Source of the DNA: Synergistaceae bacterium
GTDB taxonomy: Bacteria > Synergistota > Synergistia > Synergistales > Aminithiophilaceae
NCBI GenBank assembly: GCA_016756725.1
Contig: JAESII010000004.1
Span: 661,482 to 725,481 of the forward strand
Direction of reading: 5' to 3'
DNA: 64,000 nucleotides
This document shows, one piece after another, positions 16,589 through 25,397 of this stretch (within the stretch, counting starts at the first letter, position 1; the number at the start of each line of letters is the position of its first letter). A program made the position numbers and the translations under genes. The notes beneath the pieces are model-generated. The model made no database searches and had not been told where the DNA came from. It saw only the letters and a program-made list of their open reading frames with translations.

Positions 16589-18989
16589 AACTGTCGAAGA
16601 GCTCAAGAGCCTTCCTCTGGCGATGCGGGGCGGCGCCATCATCCGCCTCGACGACGTGGCCCGCGTCGAGGACGGCTTCGAGGAGAGGCGCACCTTCGCC
16701 ACCTACAACGGCGAAGAGGTCATCCTCCTGGGCGTCCGCAAGCAGCGCGGCGCCAACGAGGTGGCCATGGCCCAGGGAGTCCTCGAGAAGCTCGACCAGC
16801 TCCGGCGCGACGCGCCTCCGGGCGTCGCCATCGAGGTCATCGACAACCAGGCCGATTTCGTCCTTGCCTCCATGAGGGGCGCCCAGGGCGACGTGGCCAT
16901 CGCCATCGCCCTCTGTTCGGTGATCATGCTCTTCTTCCTGCGCACCTTCCGGGCCACCTTCGTTACCGTCGTGGCCATCCCCGTCTGTCTTCTGGGGAGC
17001 TTCATCTTCCTCAAGAGCCGGGGCATCACCGTCAACAACCTGACCATGATGGGCATTTCTCTCGCCGTCGGTCTTGTCGTCGACTCGACGACGGTCGTTC
17101 TCGAGAACATCCACCGTCACATGGAGGAGGGGATGCGTCCCCGCCTGGCGGCCTCGCAGGGAACGTCGGAAGTGGCCTTCTCCGTTCTTGCCGGGGCGGC
17201 GACGACAATCGCCGTCTTCGCTCCCGTGGCCTTCATGGGCGGCATCATCGGCCGCTTCTTCTACAATTTCGGTATCACCGTCGTCGCCACCATCGCCCTC
17301 TCCCTGCTTCTCTCCCTGACTCTGACTCCCTTCCTCTGCTCGCGCATCCTCCGCCGCGACCATCCCGGGCCGGTGGCCCGGGTCATCGAGCGTTTCCTGG
17401 AGGCCTTGGAGACGCTCTACCGCAAGATCCTGACGAAGGCGGTGGCCCATCGGTGGATCACCTTCGTCCTGGCTCTGGCCCTCTTCGCCGGGGGGCTCGT
17501 CCTCGTCCAGAAGGTGGGGACGGGATTTTTCCCCAGCGAGGACCGGGGTGACTTCACCGTCTCCTTCGAGCTTCCCGCCGGGACATCCCTGGCCGAGGTG
17601 GAGCGGTTCCTCTCCGAAGTGGACGGCAAGGTGCGGGCCCGTGACGATGTGCGCTACACCTACGCCACCGTCGGCTCCGGCAGGGGCGGGGAGGTCAACA
17701 AAGGCTCTCTCGTCGTCAAGCTCGTGCCCCGCTCCGAGAGGAGCCACGTCGACGACATCATGAGGGAGATGCGCACCGAGCTTTCCGTCTTCCGCGACGC
17801 CAAAATCAACCTCGCCACCTGGGGCGGGGCGGACCTGACGCTGACTCTCGTCGGCGACGACATCATGACTCTGGCCGAGTTCGCCGCGCCCATCATCGCC
17901 GAACTGGAGCAGGACGGCCGCCTCACCGACATCGATACCGACATCCGCTTCAACAAGCCCCGGCTGAACATCAGGATCAACCGGGAGAGGACCGATGACC
18001 TGGGCATCAGCATCCGCGACCTTTCTCAGGAGATCCAGGCCTATTTCGGCGGCGTCAAGTCGGGCGTCTTCAAGGAGGGCGGCTACCGCTACGATATCCG
18101 ACTCATGGCCGAAGGGGCCCTGCGTTCGTCGGCCGCTGACGTGGAAAACGTCGCCGTCCGGAACGCTTCGGATCAGCTCGTGCGCGTCCCCGGCCTGGTC
18201 AGCGTCGAGTCGGACCTTTCCGTCAACGTCGTCAAGCGCTATGATCGACGGCGAGCCCTGCGGATCGAGGCCAACGCCACGGGCATCCCCATGGGCGAAG
18301 GCATGGATCTCGTCATGGCCACGGCCCGGAAGTACTTGCCCGACGACGGGAGCGTCACCATCATGCCCACGGGACGGGCCAAGCACATGAGAGAGAACTT
18401 CGGCTATCTCTTCGTCGCCCTTGCCACGGCCATCGTCCTCGTCTACATGGTCATGGCCATCCAGTTCGAATCCTTCCTCCATCCCTTCACGGTCATGTTC
18501 TCCCTGCCCCTGCTGACGCCTGGGGCCTTCGGGATTCTCTTCCTGACGGGAATGAACCTGGACCTGATGAGCTTCATGGGGATCATCCTCCTCGTCGGCA
18601 TCGTCGTGAACAACGCCATCCTCCTCGTGGACTTTATCAATCAGAGGCGGGAGGCGGGAGAGGACAAGGTCAGGGCCGTCCTGGCCGCCGGACCTCTCCG
18701 GCTTCGGCCGATTCTGATGACGGCCCTGTCGACGATCATGGGTTCCCTGCCGGTGGCTCTGGGGTTGAGCGAGGGCAGCGAGTTCCGCCAGCCCCTCTCG
18801 ACGGCCGTCGTCGGCGGCCTGTTGACGTCGACGCTGCTGACGCTCTTCGTCATTCCCGTCATCTACCTGATTCTCGACGATCTCAAGGAGCGGACGGCGC
18901 TGCTGATCCGATTCGCCCGGTCACGCCTTTTCCGGCGACGCTCCAGGCCCGCCCACGTCCTGTCGGAAGAGGGAGGAGAAAAGAGATGA
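16560..18989 (+). pseudogene. RND efflux transporter lacking its N-terminal quarter
   Basis: An open frame of 809 codons aligns with AcrB-type pumps only from about residue 230 onward. TM1 and most of the first periplasmic porter domain are missing. Similarity starts at the tetR stop (ETVEELKSLPLAMRGGAIIR), and no start codon has a good ribosome site; only TTG at 16560 inside tetR, or internal ATGs, are available. The rest is intact: TM4 with GLVVDSTTVV, the second porter domain, and TM7-12. A deletion joining tetR to the remainder is the simplest reading. A functional pump is unlikely. ATGA coupling to the next gene is preserved. Confidence 0.8.
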
Positions 18990-20272
18990 AGCCGATCCGT
19001 CTGTTGAGCTTTTTTGCCCTTGCTCTTGTCCTTCTTGCCGGAGCTCTCCCTTCGGCCGGGGCCGAAGAAAAACCGCTGACCCTCACCGAAGCCCTGTCCC
19101 TCGCCCTGGAGGGCAATCTCGAGGTCCTTTCCGCCCGGGAGGAACGGGCCAAGGCCGAAGGGCTCTACCGGGCGGCCCGGTCGGGGTTGTTGCCGGCCAT
19201 CGGCGTCAACGCGGCACACACGAGGCAGCACGAGACGACTTCCAGGCCCGACGAGGAGACGACGGCCCAGATCGGCCTCTCCCAGTGGGTCTATGCCGGC
19301 GGCGTCGTTCGGGCCGGCGAGCGTCAGGCCTTGGCGAACCTGGAGCGGGCCGACCTGACGGCCCGGGAGACGGAGGAATCGGTGGCCCTCAAGGTCTATG
19401 ACGCCTTCTGCACCGTTCTCCTGGCCCAGGCCGACCTGGAGACGGCCCGCGAGGCCCTGACCTATGCCGAGGGGTTCCTCAAGGAGCTCCAGAAGCGGCG
19501 GGAGGTGGGGCTCTCGACGAATCTCGACGTCAACCGGGCCGAGCAGCAGGTGGCCCGAAGCCGGGCCGACCTCATCCGGGCCCAGAACGGACTGGACCGG
19601 GCCCGAATCGACCTCTTCACCCTGATCCGTCTTGACCCCCAGGAAGAGCGGCCCGTCTCGGGCGATCTCGAGATGGAACCCTACCGCGGCGACCGCCAGG
19701 CCTCCATCACCCGGGCCCTGAGCCGTCGAGCCGACCTGGCCCGCCTCCGCGTCGACAGGGCCATCCAGGCCGACGAGATCGAGATCGCCAAGGGCGGCCT
19801 GCGACCGACGGCCAAGCTCAACGCAGGCTACGGCGTCAGGGACAATCCCCGGGGTGCCGAAGATGACGAGTGGACCGTCTCTCTCAACGTGGACATCCCC
19901 CTCTTCGACGGCGGCCTGACGAAGGGCAAGGTGGAACAGGCCCAAGCAGGGCTGCGTCAGCTCGAACAGGGAATCACCGAGAAGGAAGAGGCCATCGGTG
20001 CCGAGATCTCCCAGGCCTGTCTCGACCTGGAGAGCGCTTCGGCCATCGTCGATGTGGCCCGCAGAAACGTCGAGATCGCCGTCGAGAGCCTCCGTCTCGC
20101 CGAAGTGGGCTACCGCGAGGGGGTCAACGTCCAGCTCGACGTCCTCGACGCGAGGACGAGCCTCACCGAAGCCCGTCAGGAGCTGGCTTCGGCCCTGAAA
20201 AACTACCGCCTCTACCGGGCGCGGCTCTGGCGGGCCGAGGGCTCGCTGAGGGAGAACGTTCTCGACCGATAA
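18986..20272 (+). CDS. TolC-family outer-membrane protein
   Basis: 428 residues. Signal peptide (MKPIRLLSFFALALVLLAG.., cleavage near AGA-EE), then two OEP domains of long helices. Starts with the TolC-type LTLTEALSLALEGNLEVLSA repeat and ends with GVNVQLDVLDARTSLTEARQEL. It is shorter than the OprM-like protein at 14253 and closer to the TolC branch. Overlaps the truncated pump gene by ATGA. With the adaptor that follows it would serve a second efflux or type-I-like system whose inner-membrane part is now damaged. Confidence 0.88.
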   Translation: MKPIRLLSFFALALVLLAGALPSAGAEEKPLTLTEALSLALEGNLEVLSAREERAKAEGLYRAARSGLLPAIGVNAAHTRQHETTSRPDEETTAQIGLSQWVYAGGVVRAGERQALANLERADLTARETEESVALKVYDAFCTVLLAQADLETAREALTYAEGFLKELQKRREVGLSTNLDVNRAEQQVARSRADLIRAQNGLDRARIDLFTLIRLDPQEERPVSGDLEMEPYRGDRQASITRALSRRADLARLRVDRAIQADEIEIAKGGLRPTAKLNAGYGVRDNPRGAEDDEWTVSLNVDIPLFDGGLTKGKVEQAQAGLRQLEQGITEKEEAIGAEISQACLDLESASAIVDVARRNVEIAVESLRLAEVGYREGVNVQLDVLDARTSLTEARQELASALKNYRLYRARLWRAEGSLRENVLDR

Positions 20273-20285
20273 GGAGGAACCGACG

Positions 20286-21467
20286 ATGACAGAGAGAAAG
20301 AAGCGAAGGGGAGGGTCCGGCTTCGTCGTCCTGCTCGCTCTAGGCCTTGTTGCAGGGGCTTTCGTCCTCCAGCAGAGTCAGGTCGACGCCCAGGACGGCA
20401 CCGAGGGAGCTCCGCCTTCGATGACGGCATCGGAAGAGGCGCCGGCCCGGGTGACGGTCGTCGCCGCCCGTAAGGAGGAGCGTTTCGCCCAGGGTTTCCA
20501 GGCATCGAGCACCCTTGAGCCTCTGGAGGAAGTGACCCTCCATTCCAAGGTGACGGGCCGACTCGTCGAACTCCGTGTCCATCAGGGTGATTCCGTGAAG
20601 GCCGGTGACGTCGTCGCCATCCTGGACCATCGTGATCAGGACGCCCAGATCGCGGCCCTCAAGGCCCAGGTGGCCGTCGCCGAGGCCGAGGTCGCTCAGG
20701 CCAAGGTCACTCTCGACGACGCCCAGAGAGAACGGGACCGCTACCGCAAGCTCCTCGAAGAGGGCTTCGCGACTCAGCAGGAACTCGATAGCCGGGAGAC
20801 GGCTTATCAGTCGGCCCGGGCCGCCTTCCAGAGAGCCCAGGCCGCCGTTGTCCGTCAGAGGGCCGACCTCAAGACCCAGGAGGTGCTCCGGTCGGAGTAC
20901 ATTCTCAAAGCCCCCATCGACGGGACCGTTCTCGACGACTACTCCCTGGCGCCGGGAACGATGATCTCGCCTTCGACGGCAGTTCTTAAGATTGGTCGCA
21001 TCGGGGTTCTCAAGGCCGTCCTCCAGATCCCCGAAACGAGAGCCATGCGCCTCCGCGAAGGCATGGCCGCCCGTCTGTCCGGCGACTCCTTTGCCGGGAT
21101 CGAGGGTCGTATCCTCCGGATCCGCCCCTACGTGGACGTCTCGACCCGCACCATCCAGGTCGAGGTCTCCGTCGAAAACGGCGAGGGCAGGCTTCGGCCT
21201 GGCATGTTCGCCAACGTCTATCTCGTCGAGGAGGAGGTAGACGAGGCTCTCGTCATTCCCTCCGAGGCCCTGCGTCAGGGCGGCGTCTTCGTCGTCGAAG
21301 AGGGCAAGGTCCGTCTGAGGGCTGTCGAAAAGGGAATCGAGGCCTCGGGGCTTGTCGAAATCCGAAGGGGACTCATTGAAGGAGAGCTCGTCGTCGTCAC
21401 CGGGGCGACGGCCCTCCAGGACGGCGACCGTGTCGCTTTTAACCTCGTAGGCGGCGGCGGAGTCTGA
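20286..21467 (+). CDS. RND-type periplasmic adaptor (membrane fusion protein)
   Basis: 393 residues with an N-terminal membrane anchor (about 10-30) and no lipobox. Lipoyl-like halves (EEVTLHSKVTGRLVELRVHQ near residue 80 and LKAPIDGTVLDDYSLAPGTM near 215) flank a helical hairpin (105-195), followed by beta-barrel and proximal domains. AAGGAGG at 20271-20277 gives a strong start. Lies after the outer-membrane gene instead of before the pump gene, so this operon order (pump, channel, adaptor) differs from the first cluster. Ends before the terminator at 21495. Confidence 0.9.
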   Translation: MTERKKRRGGSGFVVLLALGLVAGAFVLQQSQVDAQDGTEGAPPSMTASEEAPARVTVVAARKEERFAQGFQASSTLEPLEEVTLHSKVTGRLVELRVHQGDSVKAGDVVAILDHRDQDAQIAALKAQVAVAEAEVAQAKVTLDDAQRERDRYRKLLEEGFATQQELDSRETAYQSARAAFQRAQAAVVRQRADLKTQEVLRSEYILKAPIDGTVLDDYSLAPGTMISPSTAVLKIGRIGVLKAVLQIPETRAMRLREGMAARLSGDSFAGIEGRILRIRPYVDVSTRTIQVEVSVENGEGRLRPGMFANVYLVEEEVDEALVIPSEALRQGGVFVVEEGKVRLRAVEKGIEASGLVEIRRGLIEGELVVVTGATALQDGDRVAFNLVGGGGV

Positions 21468-21494
21468 CAGGGCTCTGAGGTAAGTCAAGCCGCG

Positions 21495-21530
21495 AAAAGG
21501 GGGGCCCTTGAGGGCCCCCCTTTTCATTTT
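21495..21530 (+). terminator. Intrinsic terminator, GC-rich stem with T tract
   Basis: Stem AAAAGGGGGGCCC / GGGCCCCCCTTTT (21495-21507, 21512-21524) with loop TTGA, then CATTTTTT. Ends the second efflux operon and also separates it from the convergent activase gene. Confidence 0.9.
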
Positions 21531-21545
21531 TTGGCGCTCCAGCCG

Positions 21546-22451
21546 TCAGCCGCCGATCTGGACGGTAAGGCCGAAGCTCATGAGGCGGTTTTTGACGGAT
21601 CTCATCTCCGCCTTGTCGGGCTCTTCCGTCTCGGCCAGGCGGTATTCCAGGCCGAGGCGCCGGAACTTATCCAGGCCGGCCTTGTGGTAGGCCAGAATGT
21701 TCACTGTCGGCCCTCCGGGCAGGGAGGCGATGAATGCTCCGGCTTTTTCCAGGTTTTCTGCGTCGTCGTTCACGCCGGGAATGACGGGCATGCGGACGTT
21801 GATCTTCGCTCCGGCCTCGGCCAGGGCCCGCAGGTTGAGAAGGATGAGCTCGTTGGAGACGCCCGTGTAGAGCTTGTGCTTTTCGGGGTCCATGTGCTTG
21901 AGGTCGTAGAGGAAAAGGTCCGTCTTTGCGGCCACGTCGAGAAGGAGCGACGTCTGGGCGAAACCTGTCGTGTCGACGGCGCGGTGGATCTCGACCCGTC
22001 CCGCCTCGGCGAGGAGTTCCAGGAGAAACTGGGGCTGCATGAGGGGTTCGCCGCCCGAGACGGTCATGCCGCCGCCGGAGCGGTCGTAGAAGAGCCGGTC
22101 CCGCTCCACCTCGTCCATCACCGCGGCGACGGTCATCTCCCGGCCCACGAGCTGGCGTGCCTCGGTGGGGCAGACGTCGGCGCAGACGCCGCAGCGGTCG
22201 CAGAGGTTCATGTCCGTCACGATGCCGAAGGCGCCGAAGTCCAGGGCTTTTTGGGGACAGGCCCTCACGCAGTCGCCGCAGCCGATGCAGCGTTCGGGGC
22301 GGACCATGATCTCCGGCAGGGAGGACTGGCTCTCCGGGTTGTGGCACCACCAGCAGGAGAGGGGACAGCCTTTGAGAAAGACCGTCGTTCTCAATCCCGG
22401 ACCGTCATGGATGGAGTAGCGTTTGAGGTCGAAAACCAGTCCCTTCGTCAT
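21546..22451 (-). CDS. Glycyl radical enzyme activase (radical SAM)
   Basis: 301 residues. The radical-SAM cluster is GCPLSCWWCH (Cys-x3-Cys-x2-Cys, near residue 30), followed by two ferredoxin-type 4Fe-4S motifs (CIGCGDCVRACP and CDRCGVCADVCP, about 55-95), the arrangement of activases for dehydratase-type glycyl radical enzymes. The SGGEPL motif near 130 binds SAM. It would abstract hydrogen from the glycine of the enzyme encoded at 34044-36413. ATG at 22451 overlaps the GntR gene by 4 bases, so the two are co-translated. The separation of activase and target by 12 kb is unusual, but their promoters share an operator. Confidence 0.92.
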   Translation of the reverse strand: MTKGLVFDLKRYSIHDGPGLRTTVFLKGCPLSCWWCHNPESQSSLPEIMVRPERCIGCGDCVRACPQKALDFGAFGIVTDMNLCDRCGVCADVCPTEARQLVGREMTVAAVMDEVERDRLFYDRSGGGMTVSGGEPLMQPQFLLELLAEAGRVEIHRAVDTTGFAQTSLLLDVAAKTDLFLYDLKHMDPEKHKLYTGVSNELILLNLRALAEAGAKINVRMPVIPGVNDDAENLEKAGAFIASLPGGPTVNILAYHKAGLDKFRRLGLEYRLAETEEPDKAEMRSVKNRLMSFGLTVQIGG

Positions 22452-23158
22452 CGCTGTTCCTCCTGTCGTTCGCCCTCGCCGTTCTGCAGGAAGTAGTAGC
22501 GGCGGATGTAACGTTCCTGAACCTGGAAGGACCAGTGAACGTCGCGGATGTAGTCGGCGGCCGAGGCGTAATCGCCGCGCCGGAGGCGGGCGATGATGTC
22601 GGCATGTTCCCCCGTGGAGCGGACCTCCCACTCCTTGACGAAGCCCTTCTTGCGGGGGAAGTCGTAAAGACGCTCCTTCATGGTCTGCACCGTCTTGAGG
22701 AGATCCTCGTTGGCGCTGTGGCGCAGGTAGGTATCGTGGAATTCGAGATTCTTCTCATAGTAGAGGTTGAAGTCGTCCTGCTCCAGGGCGCGGCGCATGG
22801 CCTCGTTGAGGGCGTCCATGCGGTCCACGTCGCCTTTGTCGAAGCGGTCGCAGAGGGAGGCCACGACCTGGGCTTCGAGAGCGCCGATGATCTCGTAGAG
22901 ATTGCGGATCTTCTCCAGCGAGAGGGCGTTCACCATGATGCCCCGCCGGGGGAAGATGGTCACGAAACCCTCCACCTCGAGGTGAAGCAGGGCATCGCGG
23001 AGGGGCGTCTTGCTGATGCCCAGGTGGTGGCTCATCTCGTTGAGGTTGAGGAAGGAACCGGGTAGGATGCGTCCCGAATTCATCTCGTCGCGGAGGAAGT
23101 CGTAGACCTGCTGCCGCAACGATTTGACGGCAACGAGGGGAGGGGATGCTTGATACAT
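22448..23158 (-). CDS. GntR-family regulator, FadR/FCD type
   Basis: 236 residues. N-terminal winged helix (VYDFLRDEMNSGRILPGSFLNLNEMSHHLGISKTPLRDAL, about 12-60, shown here only in outline) and a helical C-terminal FCD ligand domain (about 85-220) with the metal-binding Asp/His pattern, for example EFHDTYLRHS. FCD proteins sense small carboxylates. First gene of the two-gene operon with the activase. Its promoter holds a site nearly identical to that before the glycyl radical enzyme gene, so it probably controls both and itself in response to the imported substrate. Confidence 0.9.
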   Translation of the reverse strand: MYQASPPLVAVKSLRQQVYDFLRDEMNSGRILPGSFLNLNEMSHHLGISKTPLRDALLHLEVEGFVTIFPRRGIMVNALSLEKIRNLYEIIGALEAQVVASLCDRFDKGDVDRMDALNEAMRRALEQDDFNLYYEKNLEFHDTYLRHSANEDLLKTVQTMKERLYDFPRKKGFVKEWEVRSTGEHADIIARLRRGDYASAADYIRDVHWSFQVQERYIRRYYFLQNGEGERQEEQR

Positions 23159-23197
23159 CAGACTATCTCCTTTGTCAGGACTCAGGGGTGTTGGTCA

Positions 23198-23243
23198 GTA
23201 TGTAATACATCAATAGCATAAGTTCGATGCCAAACCCTGTCAA
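23198..23243 (-). promoter_or_regulatory. gntR-activase promoter with operator
   Basis: On the minus strand: TTGACA (complement of 23238-23243), 17 bases, TATGCT (complement of 23215-23220), 3 bases, then GATGTATTACATAC (complement of 23198-23211). The operator contains the palindrome ATGTA-T-TACAT. Confidence 0.8.
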
Positions 23244-23421
23244 GGGTAGCGTCCCAATATCTAAAATGATTTAAATAAAAAAGAGAGTAATGGACACCAC
23301 ATCAGGCCCCGTGGGCTGTATTTCAGCATTCAAAACGATTGGAGGACGGAGAGCCCTCTAATCAGGAGATAAACTAGCGGCGTGCCTTTCTCCGTCCATT
23401 ATAGCCTTCCCTTATCGAGAC

Positions 23422-23474
23422 TTGACAGGACGAGATCTCTTCTTTACGATTCTCCTGGCGATATTTGAAATATC
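23422..23474 (+). promoter_or_regulatory. Promoter and palindrome of the second TRAP operon
   Basis: TTGACA (23422-23427), 17 bases, TACGAT (23445-23450). Nine bases on is the perfect palindrome GATATTT-G-AAATATC (23460-23474), unlike the GntR sites, so another regulator is likely. The 23244-23421 stretch between the two divergent promoters is AT-rich and shows no gene. Confidence 0.65.
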
Positions 23475-23627
23475 ACGGTTCACCGTCGCCCTTCAGTCGC
23501 CCCGATCGCGAATTAAGGGACGACCACGGCGGCGGCCCCTGGCGCCAGGGGAACAACAGGCAGGAAGGCCCGCAATGAGGGCCAAAGGCTTCAGGCAACA
23601 CACACTATCCGTAAGGAGTGGATCGCG

Positions 23628-24644
23628 TTGGCTAAGTTCAGGAAGTCCCCGTTCGTCACTGCTCTGCTCGCTCTCTCTCTGCTCGTCGTCATGGCCGGCT
23701 CGGCCTTTGCCGCCGAAGTCACCCTCAAGTTCGCCGGTCAGAACCCCGGTGACCACCCCGCCACGATTCTCATGGAAGAGATTGCCGCCGAAGTGGCCGA
23801 GAAGTCGAACGGCCGCATCGAGATTAAGGTTTTCCCCACGAACCAGCTCGGAGACTACATCCTCGTCTATGAGGAACTGATCCGCGGCACCATCGACATG
23901 GCCTGCATCTCCGTTCCCAGCCAGTTTGACCCCCGTCTTGAGCTTCTCTACGTCAACGGCTACGTCAAGGGCTACGAGGATGTGAAGCGCGTCTTCGCTC
24001 CCGACGGCTGGCTCTTCGGCAAGATGGACGAGCTCAACAACCGCCTCGGCGTCAAGCTTCTGGGCTTCTTCGTCGAAGGCATGATCGGCACGGGCACCAC
24101 GAAGGCCGTCAACTCGCCCCTTGATCCCACCGTCAACAAGGGCGTCCTCGTCCGCGTTCCCAACATGGACGTCTACAAGCTCGGCGCCGAGGCCATGGGC
24201 TACCGCACCGTGACGATCCCCTACGCCGACGTCTACCAGTCCATGCAGACCGGCGTCTGCGAGGGCGTCAACGGCTACTCCGTCGCCGCCGCCTACACGA
24301 TGCTCCGCGACGTGCTCAAGCACTGGTACATGACCAACTACTCCCTGGAGGTCATCAACTACATGTTCAGCGGCAAGGTCTGGGCCGGCCTTTCCCCCGA
24401 GGATCAGCAGATCATCCAGGACGCCGTGAACCATGCCGCCGCCAAGAGCATCGTCCAGGCCAAGGCCGAAGACGAGAAGTACATGCAGATGATGCGCGAC
24501 TACGGCATCGAGGTCCATACCTACACGGAAGAGGAGCTTCTCCCCCTCTCCGAGGCCTGCGCCGCCACCTGGAGCAAGCTCGAGAGGAACATGACCAAGG
24601 AGCTCATGGACGAGTTCCGCGAGGTCATGGCCCCCGGCAAGTAA
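23628..24644 (+). CDS. dctP: TRAP substrate-binding protein, DctP family
   Basis: 338-residue periplasmic receptor. TTG start at 23628 is supported by AAGGAG at 23613-23618 and by the signal peptide that follows directly (AKFRKSPFVTALLALSLLVV.., cleavage at AFA-AE). The family Arg is in VLVRVPNMDVYK. It resembles the receptor at 30830 in about four of five residues by eye. A stem-loop right after it (24664-24688) probably lowers read-through into dctQM, giving excess receptor. Likely substrate, from the island's enzymes: hydroxyproline or a related acid (inference). Confidence 0.93.
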   Translation: MAKFRKSPFVTALLALSLLVVMAGSAFAAEVTLKFAGQNPGDHPATILMEEIAAEVAEKSNGRIEIKVFPTNQLGDYILVYEELIRGTIDMACISVPSQFDPRLELLYVNGYVKGYEDVKRVFAPDGWLFGKMDELNNRLGVKLLGFFVEGMIGTGTTKAVNSPLDPTVNKGVLVRVPNMDVYKLGAEAMGYRTVTIPYADVYQSMQTGVCEGVNGYSVAAAYTMLRDVLKHWYMTNYSLEVINYMFSGKVWAGLSPEDQQIIQDAVNHAAAKSIVQAKAEDEKYMQMMRDYGIEVHTYTEEELLPLSEACAATWSKLERNMTKELMDEFREVMAPGK

Positions 24645-24663
24645 CCCCGCTTCTGATTCCTTT

Positions 24664-24688
24664 CCCGGGAGGCTATGCGCCTCCCGGG
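24664..24688 (+). terminator. Attenuating stem-loop between dctP and dctQ
   Basis: CCCGGGAGGC (24664-24673) and its complement (24679-24688) around TATGC, followed by a T-rich stretch. A partial terminator after the receptor gene is common in binding-protein operons. The rest of the 192-base gap to dctQ contains the palindrome TTGTACAA and no clear promoter. Confidence 0.65.
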
Positions 24689-24836
24689 ATTTCTCCTCTT
24701 TAAGAATCCCTTAGAATCCTTTTCCCCTCATCGCAAAGAACGTGTCCATGTTGTACAATTGTTGAAGTCCTCGGGAGACGTCTCGGGGTCAAGCCGTACC
24801 CGTACCGCTTCACTTTATTACAGGGGAGGGAAAGTC

Positions 24837-25397
24837 GTGTCGCAAAATACCGTCTGTGAGGCCAACTCGGGGCCAGGGGGACCGAAGAACCCCTTTGACA
24901 AGGTGGTCATTGGCTCCTTTTCGCTGATCACCGTCGTGACCAGTTTCGCCCTGGTCCTGCTCATCAGCGCAGCCACCTTCATCCGCTATGTGCTGAAAGG
25001 CGACCTCTACGGCTATGAGGAGTGGGTCAAGCTCATCGCCTTCTGGCTTTATTTCTCCGGCGCCGCCATCGGAGCCTACAACGGCACCCATGTCTCGGCC
25101 GACCTTGTCGAGGCCTATGTCGCCGAGGGGTTTATGAAGCGCCTCCTCCTTTTCCTCAAGTCTCTCGTCACCGTCGGCGTCATGGCCCTCTACGTCTGGT
25201 ATGGCTATGACTTTTTCATGTTCGGCTTCATGGGGCCTTTGGGGACGCGCATCGCCATCCCCATGACGACGATCTGGCGCATCCCCATGTGGACCTCCTA
25301 TCTGGGGATCTTCCTCGGCTTCGTCTTCATGTTCTACTATTTCACCGTTGAACTCGTCCAGAACACGAAACTCCTTTTCCTCGGAGGCCGGTCATGA
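24837..25397 (+). CDS. dctQ: TRAP small permease, DctQ family
   Basis: 186 residues with four predicted helices. GTG start at 24837 is chosen because AGGGGAGGG lies 7-15 bases upstream; the frame is open back to 24675, but that part is not conserved and includes the stem-loop region. Contains the DctQ-typical EEWVKLIAFWLYFSGAAIGAYNGTHV segment at the second helix (quoted partly as EEWVKLIAFWLYF). Overlaps dctM by 4 bases. Partner of the dctM product and of one or both DctP paralogues in this island. Confidence 0.9.
   Translation: MSQNTVCEANSGPGGPKNPFDKVVIGSFSLITVVTSFALVLLISAATFIRYVLKGDLYGYEEWVKLIAFWLYFSGAAIGAYNGTHVSADLVEAYVAEGFMKRLLLFLKSLVTVGVMALYVWYGYDFFMFGFMGPLGTRIAIPMTTIWRIPMWTSYLGIFLGFVFMFYYFTVELVQNTKLLFLGGRS

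Noticed and set aside
16585-16875. ATG at 16585 overlapping the tetR stop as the start of a new gene
   Set aside because: Its frame (MKLSKSSRAFLWR..) is not the RND frame and soon becomes low-complexity; at most it is a relic of a lost gene's start.
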